Source of the DNA: Hyphomicrobium_A sp036559705 | GTDB lineage: Bacteria > Pseudomonadota > Alphaproteobacteria > Rhizobiales > Hyphomicrobiaceae | Length of the DNA: 46,785 nt | Direction of reading: 5' to 3' | NCBI GenBank assembly: GCA_036559705.1 | Contig: DATBSP010000087.1 | Coordinates: 1-46,785, forward strand | In this document: piece after piece, positions 23,897 through 34,400 of the stretch | How positions within the stretch are numbered: position 1 is the first letter of the stretch | Layout: each line of letters begins with the position of its first letter | Position numbers and translations under genes: made by a program | The notes under the pieces: generated by a model | The model's input: the letters and a program-made list of their open reading frames with translations, nothing else | Database searches by the model: none | What the model was told of the DNA's origin: nothing

Positions 23897-24678
23897 GCAG
23901 CGATGCCCCGTGGCCGGCCCTGCGCCGCTTTACCGAGGCTCGGATTGGCCTCGGACGGGCCGGCTCGGCACTCCCGATCAAGGAGGTGCTGAGCTTCGCC
24001 ATGGCGCATGCGCAGGCGCGCGATGCGGTGACGACGCCCATCCACTGGGCGCCGATCGAGAAGAACCTTGCCGAGCTCGGACAGAAGAGTGTGCGCATCG
24101 ATAGCGCCGCGGCCGACCGCAATACGTATTTGCGCCGGCCGGATCTCGGCCGCCGCTTGGCTGCCAAATCGCGCGAGCGTCTCGCGGCCGCCGCACGCCC
24201 AGCGCCGGATCTACTGATCGTCGTCGCCGATGGGTTGTCCTCGACCGGTGTCGCCGCTAATGCCACGGACGTCATCGCTGCGCTGCTTCCAGTGGTGCGT
24301 AAGAGCGGCTGGAGCCTCGGTCCGATCGCACTAACCAGCCAAGGCCGTGTGGCGCTCGGCGACGATGCCGCCGAAGTGCTCGGCGCCCGCGCTGTATTGG
24401 TTCTAATCGGCGAGCGGCCGGGACTTTCCTCGCCCGACAGCCTCGGCGCCTATCTGACCTATGCCCCCCGCGTCGGCTGCAAGGACGGAGAGCGCAACTG
24501 CGTCTCCAACATCCGTCGCGGCGGCCTCGGCGCCGATGAGGCGGCGTTCAAGATCCATTGGTTGCTGCGCGAGGCGTTCCGTCGCGAGCTGACCGGCGTC
24601 GCCCTCAAGGACGAAAGCAACTTCCAACTCCAGACTCGCGCCGCCCAATCTGAGCTCGCCAAGCCGAAGCAAGCCTGA
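23893..24678 (+). CDS. eutC: ethanolamine ammonia-lyase small subunit
   Basis: The protein is 261 residues; its ATG overlaps the eutB stop (ATGA), as expected for subunits made in equal amounts. Motifs include LRRFTEARIGLGRAGSALP, LSFAMAHAQARDAVTTPI, YLRRPDLGRRL, DLLIVVADGLSSTGVAANA, LIGERPGLSSPDSLGAYLTY and CVSNIRRGGLG, all typical of EutC. It contributes to adenosylcobalamin binding at the subunit interface. The next gene, an MHS-type transporter, starts about 190 bases later on the same strand; it may or may not be in the same transcript. Confidence 0.95.
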   Translation: MSSDAPWPALRRFTEARIGLGRAGSALPIKEVLSFAMAHAQARDAVTTPIHWAPIEKNLAELGQKSVRIDSAAADRNTYLRRPDLGRRLAAKSRERLAAAARPAPDLLIVVADGLSSTGVAANATDVIAALLPVVRKSGWSLGPIALTSQGRVALGDDAAEVLGARAVLVLIGERPGLSSPDSLGAYLTYAPRVGCKDGERNCVSNIRRGGLGADEAAFKIHWLLREAFRRELTGVALKDESNFQLQTRAAQSELAKPKQA

Positions 24679-24868
24679 AATCACCTGGCGCTTCGCAGCT
24701 AACGAAGAAGAACTGCTAAGCTTCGCATCCCCGGCGCGACCAAAGCGCCCCGACGCGCACCGCCACTATTCTTGCGTTTGCATAATTTACAGAAGTGCCG
24801 TTATTCGAGCGGCGCGAGGCCGCACAATTGCGGCGATGCCAACGAGGCGGGGGAAGAACAAGAACGCC

Positions 24869-26611
24869 ATGACGATCGAAGCAACCGCCGAGCGGCGCCG
24901 CGCCCTGACGCGCGAGGAACGCAAAGTCATCATCGCCTCGTCCGCCGGCACCGTATTCGAATGGTACGACTTCTATCTTTACGGTGCGCTCGCCTCGATC
25001 ATTGGCGCGCAATTCTTCGCCGCCTACAGCGAAACACAGCAAAGCATCTTCGCCCTGCTCACCTTCGCCGCCGGGTTCATCGTGCGTCCGTTCGGCGCCA
25101 TCATATTCGGTCGGCTCGGCGACATCGTCGGGCGCAAGTACACATTCGTCGTCACCGTCGTCCTCATGGGCGCGGCGACCTTCCTCGTCGGCCTTCTGCC
25201 CAGCTACCACACCATTGGCGTTGCAGCGCCCATCGCGCTCATCGTGTTGCGCATGCTGCAAGGTCTCGCCGCCGGCGGCGAATACGGTGGCGCCGCAGTC
25301 TACGTCGCTGAGCACGCGCCGCAGAACCAGCGCGGCTTCTTCACGAGCTGGGTCAACACGACGCCGACCCTGGCGCTTCTGTTATCGCTCATCGTCATCA
25401 TGTTTACGCAGATTGCGCTCGATGCCGGCTACGCCCCCGTCGTGCAGCCGGACGGCACTACACTCAGCGCCTTCAAAGCATGGGGCTGGCGCATTCCCTT
25501 TCTGCTGTCGGCCATCTTGTTGCTGATCTCGCTTTACGTGCGGCTGCAGATGCGGGAAAGCCCCGCGTTCCAGCGCATGAAAGCAGAAGGCGCGGCGTCG
25601 GCGGCGCCCCTGCGCGAAGCGTTCGGCGAATGGCGCAACATCAAGATCGGGCTTATCGCGCTCTTCGGCCTCGTCGCCGGCCAAGCCGTCGTTTGGTACA
25701 CGGCGCATTTTTATACGCTGTTCTTCATCCAGAACATCCTGCAGGTCGACCAGTTCACCACCAACGTGCTGGTCGCCTGGGCGCTCGTCATCGGCGTCGG
25801 ATTTGTCGTCGCCTTTGCCAGCCTGTCGGACCTCATCGGCCGCAAGCCGCTGATCCTCGGCGGCTGCCTGCTCGCCGTCCTCACTTACTTCCCGCTGTTC
25901 GAGCTACTGACGCGCACAGCCAATCCGGCGCTCTATCGCGCGCAGAGTGCCACCGAAGTCACCGTCTTCGCCGATCCGGCGGACTGCTCTTTCCAGTTCA
26001 ATCCCACGGGCAGCGCCAAGTTCAGCACATCTTGCGACATCGCCAAGTCGCTGCTGTCGAAGCGCGCCGTGCAATACAGGAACGAGGATGCCCCGGCCGG
26101 CAGTACGGCCAGGGTGCGCATCGGCAAGGCCGAGCCGATCCTGGCGAACACTTCAGACTTCGCCGACAAGCTCGCCGTTGGGCTCGCCGCGGAGGGCTAC
26201 CCGAAGCCCGGCCATGCCGAGACGGTGAGGATACCGATCGATCCGGGGGCAGGCCTCGGCAATATCGCCAAGGTATTCGATGTCTGGAGCGTGCAGAAGC
26301 TGACCATCATCGGCATCCTGGTGCTGCTGATCATGTTCGCTGCGATGACCTATGGCCCCATCGCAGCCGCGCTGGTCGAGCTATTCCCGACGCGCATCCG
26401 CTACTCCGGCATGTCGTTGCCTTATCATATTGGCAACGGCTGGTTCGGCGGGCTGCTGCCCGCCACCTCTTTCGCCATCGTGGCAGCGACCGGCAACATC
26501 TACTCGGGGCTCTGGTATCCGGTCGCCATCGCCGCCGCGACGGTGGTCATCGGCCTATTCCTGGTGCCAGAAACGCACAGGCGTGTCGACGAATACGCTG
26601 AGCGACGTTGA
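24869..26611 (+). CDS. MFS transporter, metabolite:H+ symporter (MHS) type
   Basis: The product is 580 residues from the ATG at 24869; an in-frame ATG at 24836 lacks a ribosome site. The start SSAGTVFEWYDFYLYGALAS and RPFGAIIFGRLGDIVGRKYTF are signatures of the metabolite:H+ symporter subfamily, with LRMLQGLAAGGEYGGA also typical. Twelve helices are present. Between helices 8 and 9 is an unusual soluble insert of about 120 residues (from about ANPALYRAQS to NIAKVFDVW) carrying two cysteines. The subfamily moves organic acids, betaines or sugars with protons. Its position after eutBC hints at an ethanolamine-related or acid substrate, but this is unproven. It ends 4 bases before the convergent response-regulator stop. 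Confidence 0.85.
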   Translation: MTIEATAERRRALTREERKVIIASSAGTVFEWYDFYLYGALASIIGAQFFAAYSETQQSIFALLTFAAGFIVRPFGAIIFGRLGDIVGRKYTFVVTVVLMGAATFLVGLLPSYHTIGVAAPIALIVLRMLQGLAAGGEYGGAAVYVAEHAPQNQRGFFTSWVNTTPTLALLLSLIVIMFTQIALDAGYAPVVQPDGTTLSAFKAWGWRIPFLLSAILLLISLYVRLQMRESPAFQRMKAEGAASAAPLREAFGEWRNIKIGLIALFGLVAGQAVVWYTAHFYTLFFIQNILQVDQFTTNVLVAWALVIGVGFVVAFASLSDLIGRKPLILGGCLLAVLTYFPLFELLTRTANPALYRAQSATEVTVFADPADCSFQFNPTGSAKFSTSCDIAKSLLSKRAVQYRNEDAPAGSTARVRIGKAEPILANTSDFADKLAVGLAAEGYPKPGHAETVRIPIDPGAGLGNIAKVFDVWSVQKLTIIGILVLLIMFAAMTYGPIAAALVELFPTRIRYSGMSLPYHIGNGWFGGLLPATSFAIVAATGNIYSGLWYPVAIAAATVVIGLFLVPETHRRVDEYAERR

Positions 26612-26615
26612 TCGC

Positions 26616-26987
26616 CTAGTTGGCTTTCAATGCGGCGGCGACGGTGGCCAGGATGGTTGGCGCGAAATACGGCTTGTCGACGCGAAGCGTGTCGCGGTCG
26701 GTGCTGCGCAGGCCCATCTCGCCGTAGCCGGTGGCGAAGATGAACGGAGTGCCGGCGCCCTTCAGGCTGTCGGCGATGCACGCCGACGTGTGGCCCGAGC
26801 CGAGGTTGACATCGAGCACGGCGACGTCGATCGAGCTCTCGGCGATCAGCCTTGCTGCCTGCTCGGCGTCATGCGCCGGCCCGACCACCGTACAGCCGGC
26901 CTCTTCGAGAATGTCGACCAGAACCATCGCGATGAGCGGCTCGTCCTCGAGGACCAACACGCGTTTTCCAGTCAGGACTTCTGTCAT
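26616..26987 (-). CDS. single-domain response regulator
   Basis: This is 123 residues, a lone receiver domain. The acidic pocket is VLEDEP near the start, the phospho-acceptor is Asp59 in VAVLDVNLG, Thr is in FIFATGYGE and the Lys in VDKPY. Its ATG overlaps the stop of the upstream HWE kinase gene (ATGA), so the kinase is the probable phosphodonor. Receivers of this kind without an output domain are common partners of HWE kinases in alphaproteobacteria. It likely acts as a phosphate sink or an allosteric partner. Confidence 0.9.
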   Translation of the reverse strand: MTEVLTGKRVLVLEDEPLIAMVLVDILEEAGCTVVGPAHDAEQAARLIAESSIDVAVLDVNLGSGHTSACIADSLKGAGTPFIFATGYGEMGLRSTDRDTLRVDKPYFAPTILATVAAALKAN

Positions 26988-28429
26988 GGACGTTTCTCTA
27001 ATGGGAGGGCCAGTTCGCATTTGAAGCCGGTGCTCGGGTATTCGCAAGAATAGGCGGCTCCCGATTGCGCCGCCAGCGAGCTGAGCAGACGCGATCCGAA
27101 ACCCTTGTGTGCCGGGGCCTTCACCGGCGGCCCGCCCTCCTCGCTCCAGGCGAGATGCAGCTTCGTCGCCGACGGGGACGGCTCGACTTTCCAGGAAAGC
27201 TGGATGCGCCCTTCGCTGTTGGCGAAGGCGCCGTGTTTGACGGCGTTGGTGACAAGCTCGTGCAGCGCCAGGGTCACCGACAGCGCATCGCGCGAGGACA
27301 GCAGCGCGTCCTGGCCGGACAGCGAGATACGCGCCGCCGCCTGCTGATTACGATGGGGGGCAAAGGTGCTTTCGAGGATGTCGCGAAGTTGCGCGCCCTC
27401 CCAGCTCGAGCGCGTAAGCAGGTTGTGACATGTCGCCAGGGCGTGGATGCGCGACAGGAAACGCTCCTTTTCCGCGCCACGCGCCCCGTTGAGGCTCTGC
27501 AGCGCGATGGCCTGCACTGTCGTTAGCATGTTCTTGACGCGATGGTTCAACTCCTGAATCAGCAGCGTCTGCGCTTCTTCCGCCTTCTTGCGCTCGGTGA
27601 TGTCGAGCGTCAGACCTGCCAGGAAGTTTGGCTGACCGTTCTTGCCCGGCACAAACCGCCCCTGATCACGCACCCAGCGGATCGCACCGTCGCGGCGTTT
27701 GATGCGGAACTCCGCTTCGTACACGTCCTGCGCCTGTACTGCCTGGGTCCAAGCGGCGGCAGCGGCCTCGCGATCCTCGGGATGGATCTCTTCGAGACGC
27801 TCTTTCACCGTTGTCGTCGAATCGACGGCCGGCAATCCCATGATGGCGTTGAAGTTGGCGTCGCGCTGGCTCACCTGCGTGTCGAGGTTGCGTCGCCATG
27901 TGCCCATGCTGGCAGCCGTCAGCGCCTGCCGCAGCCGCTCCTCGCTCTCCCGCAACCGCGCCGTCGACATCTCGAGCTCGCCCGTCCGCTCGGCCACGCG
28001 CCGCTCCAGGTCCGCTGCCAGCTCCTCGAGCTGCCGGTTCTTGCGATAGAGCTCGGTGAAGATGCGCACTTTGGCGCGCAAGATTTCCGGGATGACGGGC
28101 ACCGGCACGTAATCGACCGCGCCCGACTTGTAGCCCCTGATGCGATCGAGGTCGGTCACCTGGATGGCAGAAATGAAAATGATCGCCGTCTTCTCGTAGC
28201 GCGGATGACCGCGGATCATCTCGGCGAGCTGGAAGCCGTCGAGATCGGGCATGCAGACGTCGACGAGCACGACGGCGACGTCTGTCTTCAGCAGGGCACC
28301 CAGGGCCTCACCGGCCGAATTGGCCTTAATCAAGCTCTCACCGAGCTCGGCGAGGATGACCTCGTAGCTCAGCAGCTTCGCCGGCTGATCGTCGACGAGC
28401 AGGATGTTGACTGGTTGCCGAGCGCTCAT
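26984..28429 (-). CDS. REC-PAS-HWE hybrid histidine kinase
   Basis: The protein is 481 residues without membrane helices. Residues 1-125 form a receiver (LLVDDQPAKLLSYEVIL, phospho-acceptor Asp57 in VDVCMPDLDGFQ). A coiled coil (RKNRQLEELAADLERRVAERTGELE) leads to a PAS domain at about residues 165-285 with PAC end (FLAGLTLDITERKKAEEAQ). The HWE/HisKA_2 kinase begins at ELNHRVKNMLTTVQAIA with His296, and the ATPase part has LALHELVTNAVKHGA and GFGSRLL. The receiver at the N-terminus suggests it takes its signal from another kinase, most likely the giant hybrid kinase encoded 10 bases upstream in the same operon. Output goes to the following response regulator. Confidence 0.9.
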   Translation of the reverse strand: MSARQPVNILLVDDQPAKLLSYEVILAELGESLIKANSAGEALGALLKTDVAVVLVDVCMPDLDGFQLAEMIRGHPRYEKTAIIFISAIQVTDLDRIRGYKSGAVDYVPVPVIPEILRAKVRIFTELYRKNRQLEELAADLERRVAERTGELEMSTARLRESEERLRQALTAASMGTWRRNLDTQVSQRDANFNAIMGLPAVDSTTTVKERLEEIHPEDREAAAAAWTQAVQAQDVYEAEFRIKRRDGAIRWVRDQGRFVPGKNGQPNFLAGLTLDITERKKAEEAQTLLIQELNHRVKNMLTTVQAIALQSLNGARGAEKERFLSRIHALATCHNLLTRSSWEGAQLRDILESTFAPHRNQQAAARISLSGQDALLSSRDALSVTLALHELVTNAVKHGAFANSEGRIQLSWKVEPSPSATKLHLAWSEEGGPPVKAPAHKGFGSRLLSSLAAQSGAAYSCEYPSTGFKCELALPLEKRP

Positions 28430-28439
28430 CGCAGCGATC

Positions 28440-31400
28440 CTAACGGTGCAGCCACATGCGCAGCGCGGCGAGCAACTGCTCGGTATTCACCGGCTTTGCG
28501 AGGTAGTCGGATGCACCTGCCTGCAGACACTTTTCGCGATCCCCCTTCATCGCTTTGGCAGTCAGCGCAATGATGGGCAGCCGCCGCCACTTGCCGCGTT
28601 CACGAATGACTTGCATCGTCTCATAGCCATCCATCTCCGGCATCATGATGTCCATGAGCACGATGGCGACATCCGACGTCCCTTCGAGGCTCTCGATTGC
28701 CTCCCTGCCGGTCGTCGCCGTCACAACGTTCATGCCGCGGCGTTCCAGCACACTGCTCAAAGCAAAGATATTGCGTGCGTCGTCGTCGACGAGAAGAACG
28801 GTGCGCCCGACGAGATCGTCGTCGGATTCATGCAAGCGCTCCAGCATCCGCTGCTTCTCTTGCGGAAGGTCGCCGACGATGCGGTGCAGGAATAGCGCCG
28901 TCTCATCGAGCAGCCGCTCCGGCGATTCAACCCCCTTCACGACCACGCTGCGCGCCATGGTGCGCAGCCGCACGTCCTCCTCGGCGGAAAGCTCGCGGCC
29001 GGTGAATACCACGACCGGAATACCGGAAAGAGCCGCATCCTTGCTCAGAGAGTCGAGCACGTCAAAGCCCGACATATCCGGCAACTTGAGGTCGAGAACG
29101 ACGCAATCGCAGGTGTTGTTGCGCAGAAATTCGAGCGCCTCGGCTCCCTCGGACGCTGTCGCAATATCGATGTCATCATGGTCCAGGAGCTCGCGAATGC
29201 CCAACTGCTCAGCCGGGCTATCTTCGACCACGAGCAGCTTCTTGCGGCGCGGAACGCTGAACTCCTTGATACGGGTCAGTGCTTCGCGCAATCCATCAAC
29301 CGTCGTCGGCTTGCTCATGAATGAGAACGCGCCTTGCGCCAATCCGTGCTGGCGATCCTCGTCGAGCGTGATCATCTGTACCGGGATGTGCCGCGTCAGC
29401 GGGTTCTGCTTCAACTGGCTCAGCACGCTCCAGCCGAGCATGTCGGGCAGGAAGACATCGAGCGACACGGCATTGGGATTGAACTCGGTCGCCAAGGCCA
29501 GCGCCTCGGCGCCACGCTGCGCGATCAGCACCTTGAAGCCGTTGTCGTGCGCCAGATCCATGAGGATGCGCGCATAGTGCGGATCGTCCTCCACCACAAG
29601 CAACACCGATTCACCCGGATTGAGACTGTCGCGATCGTCGGCGATGGCTTCGACCGTGCGCTCAGGGATGCGCAGCTGCTGTGCTTCGGCGAACGATTTC
29701 GCGCTCGCCTCCACCTCGCTCGTCGCCGCCAACGGGCCGATGTAGCTTTGCGGTAGGAACAGCGTGAACGTCGAGCCCATGCCCGGCGTCGATCGCAACT
29801 GGATCTCGCCGCCGAGTAGCTGTGCCAGCTCGCGGCTGATGGCAAGTCCAAGGCCGGTGCCGCCATACTTGCGGCTGGTGCTAGCGTCGGCCTGCTGGAA
29901 GGCCTCGAAGATGATCTTCTGCTTCTCGGGCAGAATTCCGATGCCGCTGTCAGCCACCTCGAAGGCGATGACGCTCGAAGCCTTGCTGAGGATCGGATGC
30001 TCGGGATTCCACCCGGCGGCTGCCGCCGAGGCGGTGAGGCGAACGCCGCCGTTCTCTGTGAACTTGAAGGCGTTGGACAACAGGTTCTTCAACACCTGCT
30101 GCAGACGTTTTGAATCGGTGACGATGCTGCGGCCGAGGCTCGGATCGAGTTCGAGCTCGAACGACAGGTTCCGCCCTTCCGCCTCGTGGCGGAACGGCCG
30201 CGCCACCGTGTCCAAGAGGTTCGACAGGTAGAGCTCCTCGGCATCGACCGACACGGTGCCGGATTCGATCTTCGACAAATCAAGGATGTCGCTGATGAGG
30301 TTGAGCAGATCGCTGCCGGCGCCGTGGATGGTGCGGGCGAATTCGACCTGCTTGTGCGACAGGTTGCCGTCCGCGTTCTCGCTAAGCTGCTGACCGAGAA
30401 TGAGGATGCTGTTGAGCGGCGTCCGCAGCTCGTGGGACATGTTGGCGAGGAATTCCGACTTGTATTTCGAAGTGAGCGCCAGCTCGGTCGCCTTCTCCTC
30501 GAGTGCGCGGCGAGCGTGCTCGATTTCTTGGTTCTTCGCCTCGACCTCAACGTTTCGTTCGGCCAGCTGCTGCGCCTTCTGCTCGAGCTGCTCGTTGGTC
30601 TTCTGCAGCTCCTTCTGCTGCACCTGCAGCTCGCCGGCGAGTTCCTGGCTCTGCTTCAGCAGGCCTTCGGTCTGCATCGTCGCCTCGATACTGTTCAAGA
30701 CGATGCCGATGCTGGCCGTGAGCTGCTCGAGGAAGCTCAGATGCGCTTGGTCGAAATCATGCAGCGAGGCTACGGCAATGACCGCCTTCAAGTGCTCCTC
30801 GAACGTGACGGGGAGGACGACGATGCTGCGCGGGAGTGCCTCAACCAACGATGACCCGACCCGCACGGCGTTATCGGGGATGTCGGTGATGAGGATGCGG
30901 CGCTTCTCGGCGGCGCATTGGCCGATGAATCCATCGCCCAGCTCGATCTCCTTCGGATAACCGCGCTCCGGATGATCGGCGTACTTGCCGAGCAGCTTGA
31001 GGTGCGATCCTCCCTCCGTCACCATCTGATAGATAACGCCCTGATGCCCGCGCACCAGCGGCACTAGCTCCGACAGCAGCACGCTACCGACGGTGGCGAG
31101 ATCGCGCTGGCCCTGCAACATGCCGGTGAAACGTGCGAGGTTCGTTTTCAGCCAATCCTGATCGGTGTTGCGGTCCGTGGTGAGACGCAGGTTGCCGATC
31201 ATGGTGTTGATGTAGTCTTTGAGTTCGGCGACCTCGCCGCGCGCGTCCACCTGGATGGAGCGCGTCAAGTCGCCCTTGGTCACGGCCGTGGTCACCTCGG
31301 CGATGGCACGCACCTGGTTGGTCAAATTGTCGGCCAGCAGGTTGACGTTGCCGGTGAGGTCTTTCCAGGTGCCGGCGGCGCCGGGCACGTTGGCCTGGCC

Positions 31401-34400
31401 GCCGAGCCGGCCTTCGACGCCGACCTCGCGCGCCACCGTCGTCACCTGATCGGCGAAGATGGCGAGCGTGTCGGTCATGTCGTTGATGGTCTCGGCCAGC
31501 GCCGCCACCTCGCCCTTGGACTTCACGGTCAGCTTCTGCTTGAGGTCGCCCTCGGCCACCGCAGTCACCACCTTGACGATGCCGCGCACCTGCTCGGTGA
31601 GGTTGGCGGCCATGACGTTCACGGTGTCGGTCAAATCCTTCCATGTGCCGGCGACGCCGGGCACCTGCGCCTGGCCACCGAGCTTGCCTTCGGTGCCGAC
31701 CTCGCGGGCAACGCGCGTCACCTCGCCGGCGAAGCCGTTGAGCTGATCGACCATGGTGTTGATGGTGTTCTTCAGCTCGAGAATTTCACCCTTCACGTCC
31801 ACCGTGATCTTGCGCGAGAGGTCACCGCGGGCGACGGCCGTCGTCACCTCGGCGATATTGCGCACCTGTGCGGTGAGGTTGCCGGCCATCGAGTTGACCG
31901 AGTCCGTCAAGTCCTTCCAGGTGCCAGCGACGACACCCGGCACGACGGCCTGACCACCGAGACGTCCTTCGGTGCCGACCTCGCGCGCAACGCGCGTCAC
32001 CTCGGCGGCGAACGAGCGCAGCTGCTCGACCATGGTGTTCAAGGTCTCTTTGAGCAGCAGAATCTCGCCGCGCACGTCCACCGTGATCTTCTTCGACAGG
32101 TCGCCGCCGGCGATGGCGGTCGCCACTTCGGCGATGTTGCGCACCTGGGCGGTGAGGTTCGACGCCATGAAGTTGACGTTGTCGGTGAGGTCCTTCCAGG
32201 TGCCGGCGACGCCCGGCACCTGCGCCTGGCCGCCGAGCTTGCCTTCGGTGCCAACCTCGCGCGCAACGCGCGTCACCTCCGAAGCAAAGCCGTTGAGCTG
32301 ATCGACCATGGTGTTGATGGTCGCCTTCAGCTCGAGAATCTCGCCCTTCACGTCAACGGTAATGCGCTTCGACAAGTCGCCGCGTGCGACCGCCGTTGTC
32401 ACGTCGGCGATGTTGCGCACCTGCGTCGTGAGGTTGCCGGCGAGCAGGTTCACGTTGTCGGTCAAATCCTTCCAGGTGCCGGCGACGCCCGGCACGTTGG
32501 CCTGGCCGCCCAGACGTCCTTCGGTGCCGACCTCGCGCGCAACGCGCGTCACCTCGCCCGCGAAGCGGTTGAGCTGATCGACCATCGTGTTCAGCGTTTC
32601 CTTGAGCTGCAGGATCTCGCCGCGCACGTCCACCGTGATCTTGCGCGAAAGGTCGCCGCCGGCGATGGCCGTCGCCACCTCGGCGATGTTGCGCACCTGG
32701 TCGGTCAGGTTTCCGGCCATCGAGTTGACCGAGTCGGTCAGATCCTTCCACGTGCCACCGACGCCCGGCACCTGCGCCTGACCACCCAGCTTGCCCTCCG
32801 TGCCCACCTCGCGCGCCACGCGCGTCACCTCGCCGGCGAAGGCGTTGAGCTGATCGACCATCGTGTTGATGGTCTCTTTGAGCTGCAGGATCTCGCCGCT
32901 CACGTTGACCGACACCTTTTTCGACAAGTCGCCGAGCGCCACGGCCGTGGCCACCTCGGCGATGTTGCGCACCTGGCCGGTGAGGTTCGAGGCCATGGAG
33001 TTGACCGAATCGGTCAAATCCTTCCACGTGCCGGCGACGCCGCGCACCACGGCCTGACCGCCGAGTTTGCCTTCGGTGCCCACCTCGCGCGCGACGCGTG
33101 TCACCTCGCCGGCGAAGGCGTTGAGCTGATCAACCATGGTGTTGATCGTTTCTTTCAGCTCGAGCACCTCGCCGCGCACGTCGACGGCGATCTTCTTTGA
33201 CAAGTCGCCGTTGGCAATGGCGGTCGACACCTCGGCGATGTTGCGCACCTGGGTCGTCAGGTTCGAGGCCATAGAGTTGACCGAGTCGGTCAAGTCCTTC
33301 CACGTGCCGGCGACGCCGCGCACGACGGCCTGGCCGCCGAGGCGCCCTTCGGTGCCGACCTCGCGCGCGACGCGCGTCACCTCCGACGCAAAGCCGTTGA
33401 GCTGATCGACCATCGTGTTGATGGTCTCTTTGAGCTGCAGGATTTCGCCGCTGACGTTGACGGTGATCTTCTTCGAAAGGTCGCCGCCGGCGATGGCGGT
33501 CGCCACTTCGGCGATGTTGCGCACCTGGTTGGTGAGGTTCGAGGCCATCGAGTTGACGTTGTCGGTCAAATCCTTCCATGTGCCGGCGACGCCGGGCACC
33601 TGCGCCTGACCACCGAGCTTGCCCTCGGTGCCGACCTCGCGGGCGACGCGCGTCACCTCGCCGGCGAAGCCGTTGAGCTGATCGACCATGGTGTTGATCG
33701 TATTCTTCAGCTCGAGAATCTCACCCTTCACGTCCACCGTGATCTTGCGCGAGAGGTCACCGCGGGCGATGGCCGTTGACACCTCAGCGATGTTGCGAAC
33801 CTGCGTGGTGAGGTTGCCGGCGAGCAGGTTGACGTTGTCGGTCAGATCTTTCCACGTGCCGGCAACGCCCGGCACGACGGCCTGGCCGCCGAGACGCCCT
33901 TCGGTGCCGACCTCGCGCGCAACGCGCGTCACCTCGGCGGCAAACGAGCGCAGCTGATCGACCATCGTGTTGATGGCCTCCTTGAGCTGCAGGATTTCGC
34001 CGCGCACGTCGACGGTAATTTTCTTCGACAAGTCGCCCATGGCAACGGCGATGGTCACCTCTGCGATGTTGCGCACCTGCGCGGTGAGGTTCGACGCCAT
34101 CGAGTTGACGCTCTCGGTGAGGTCTTTCCAGACGCCTGTCACCTCGGAGACCTGCGCCTGGCCGCCGAGCTTGCCGTCGGTTCCGACCTCGCGCGCAACG
34201 CGCGTCACCTCCGAGGTGAACACCGAGAGCTGCTTGATCATCGTATTGACGATGGTGGCGGAACGTAGGAACTCGCCTTCGAGGGGGCGCCCGTCCACGT
34301 CGAGGCGCATGGTCTGCAAGAGGTCGCCCTGAGCGACGGCGCGGATGGTGCGGGTGACCTCGGTGGTCGGCCACAGAAGGTCGTCGATCAATTGGTTAAT

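Noticed and set aside
31172..34210. CRISPR or satellite array
   Set aside because: The 276-bp period is in frame, coding, and matches HAMP-type protein repeats; there are no unique spacers.
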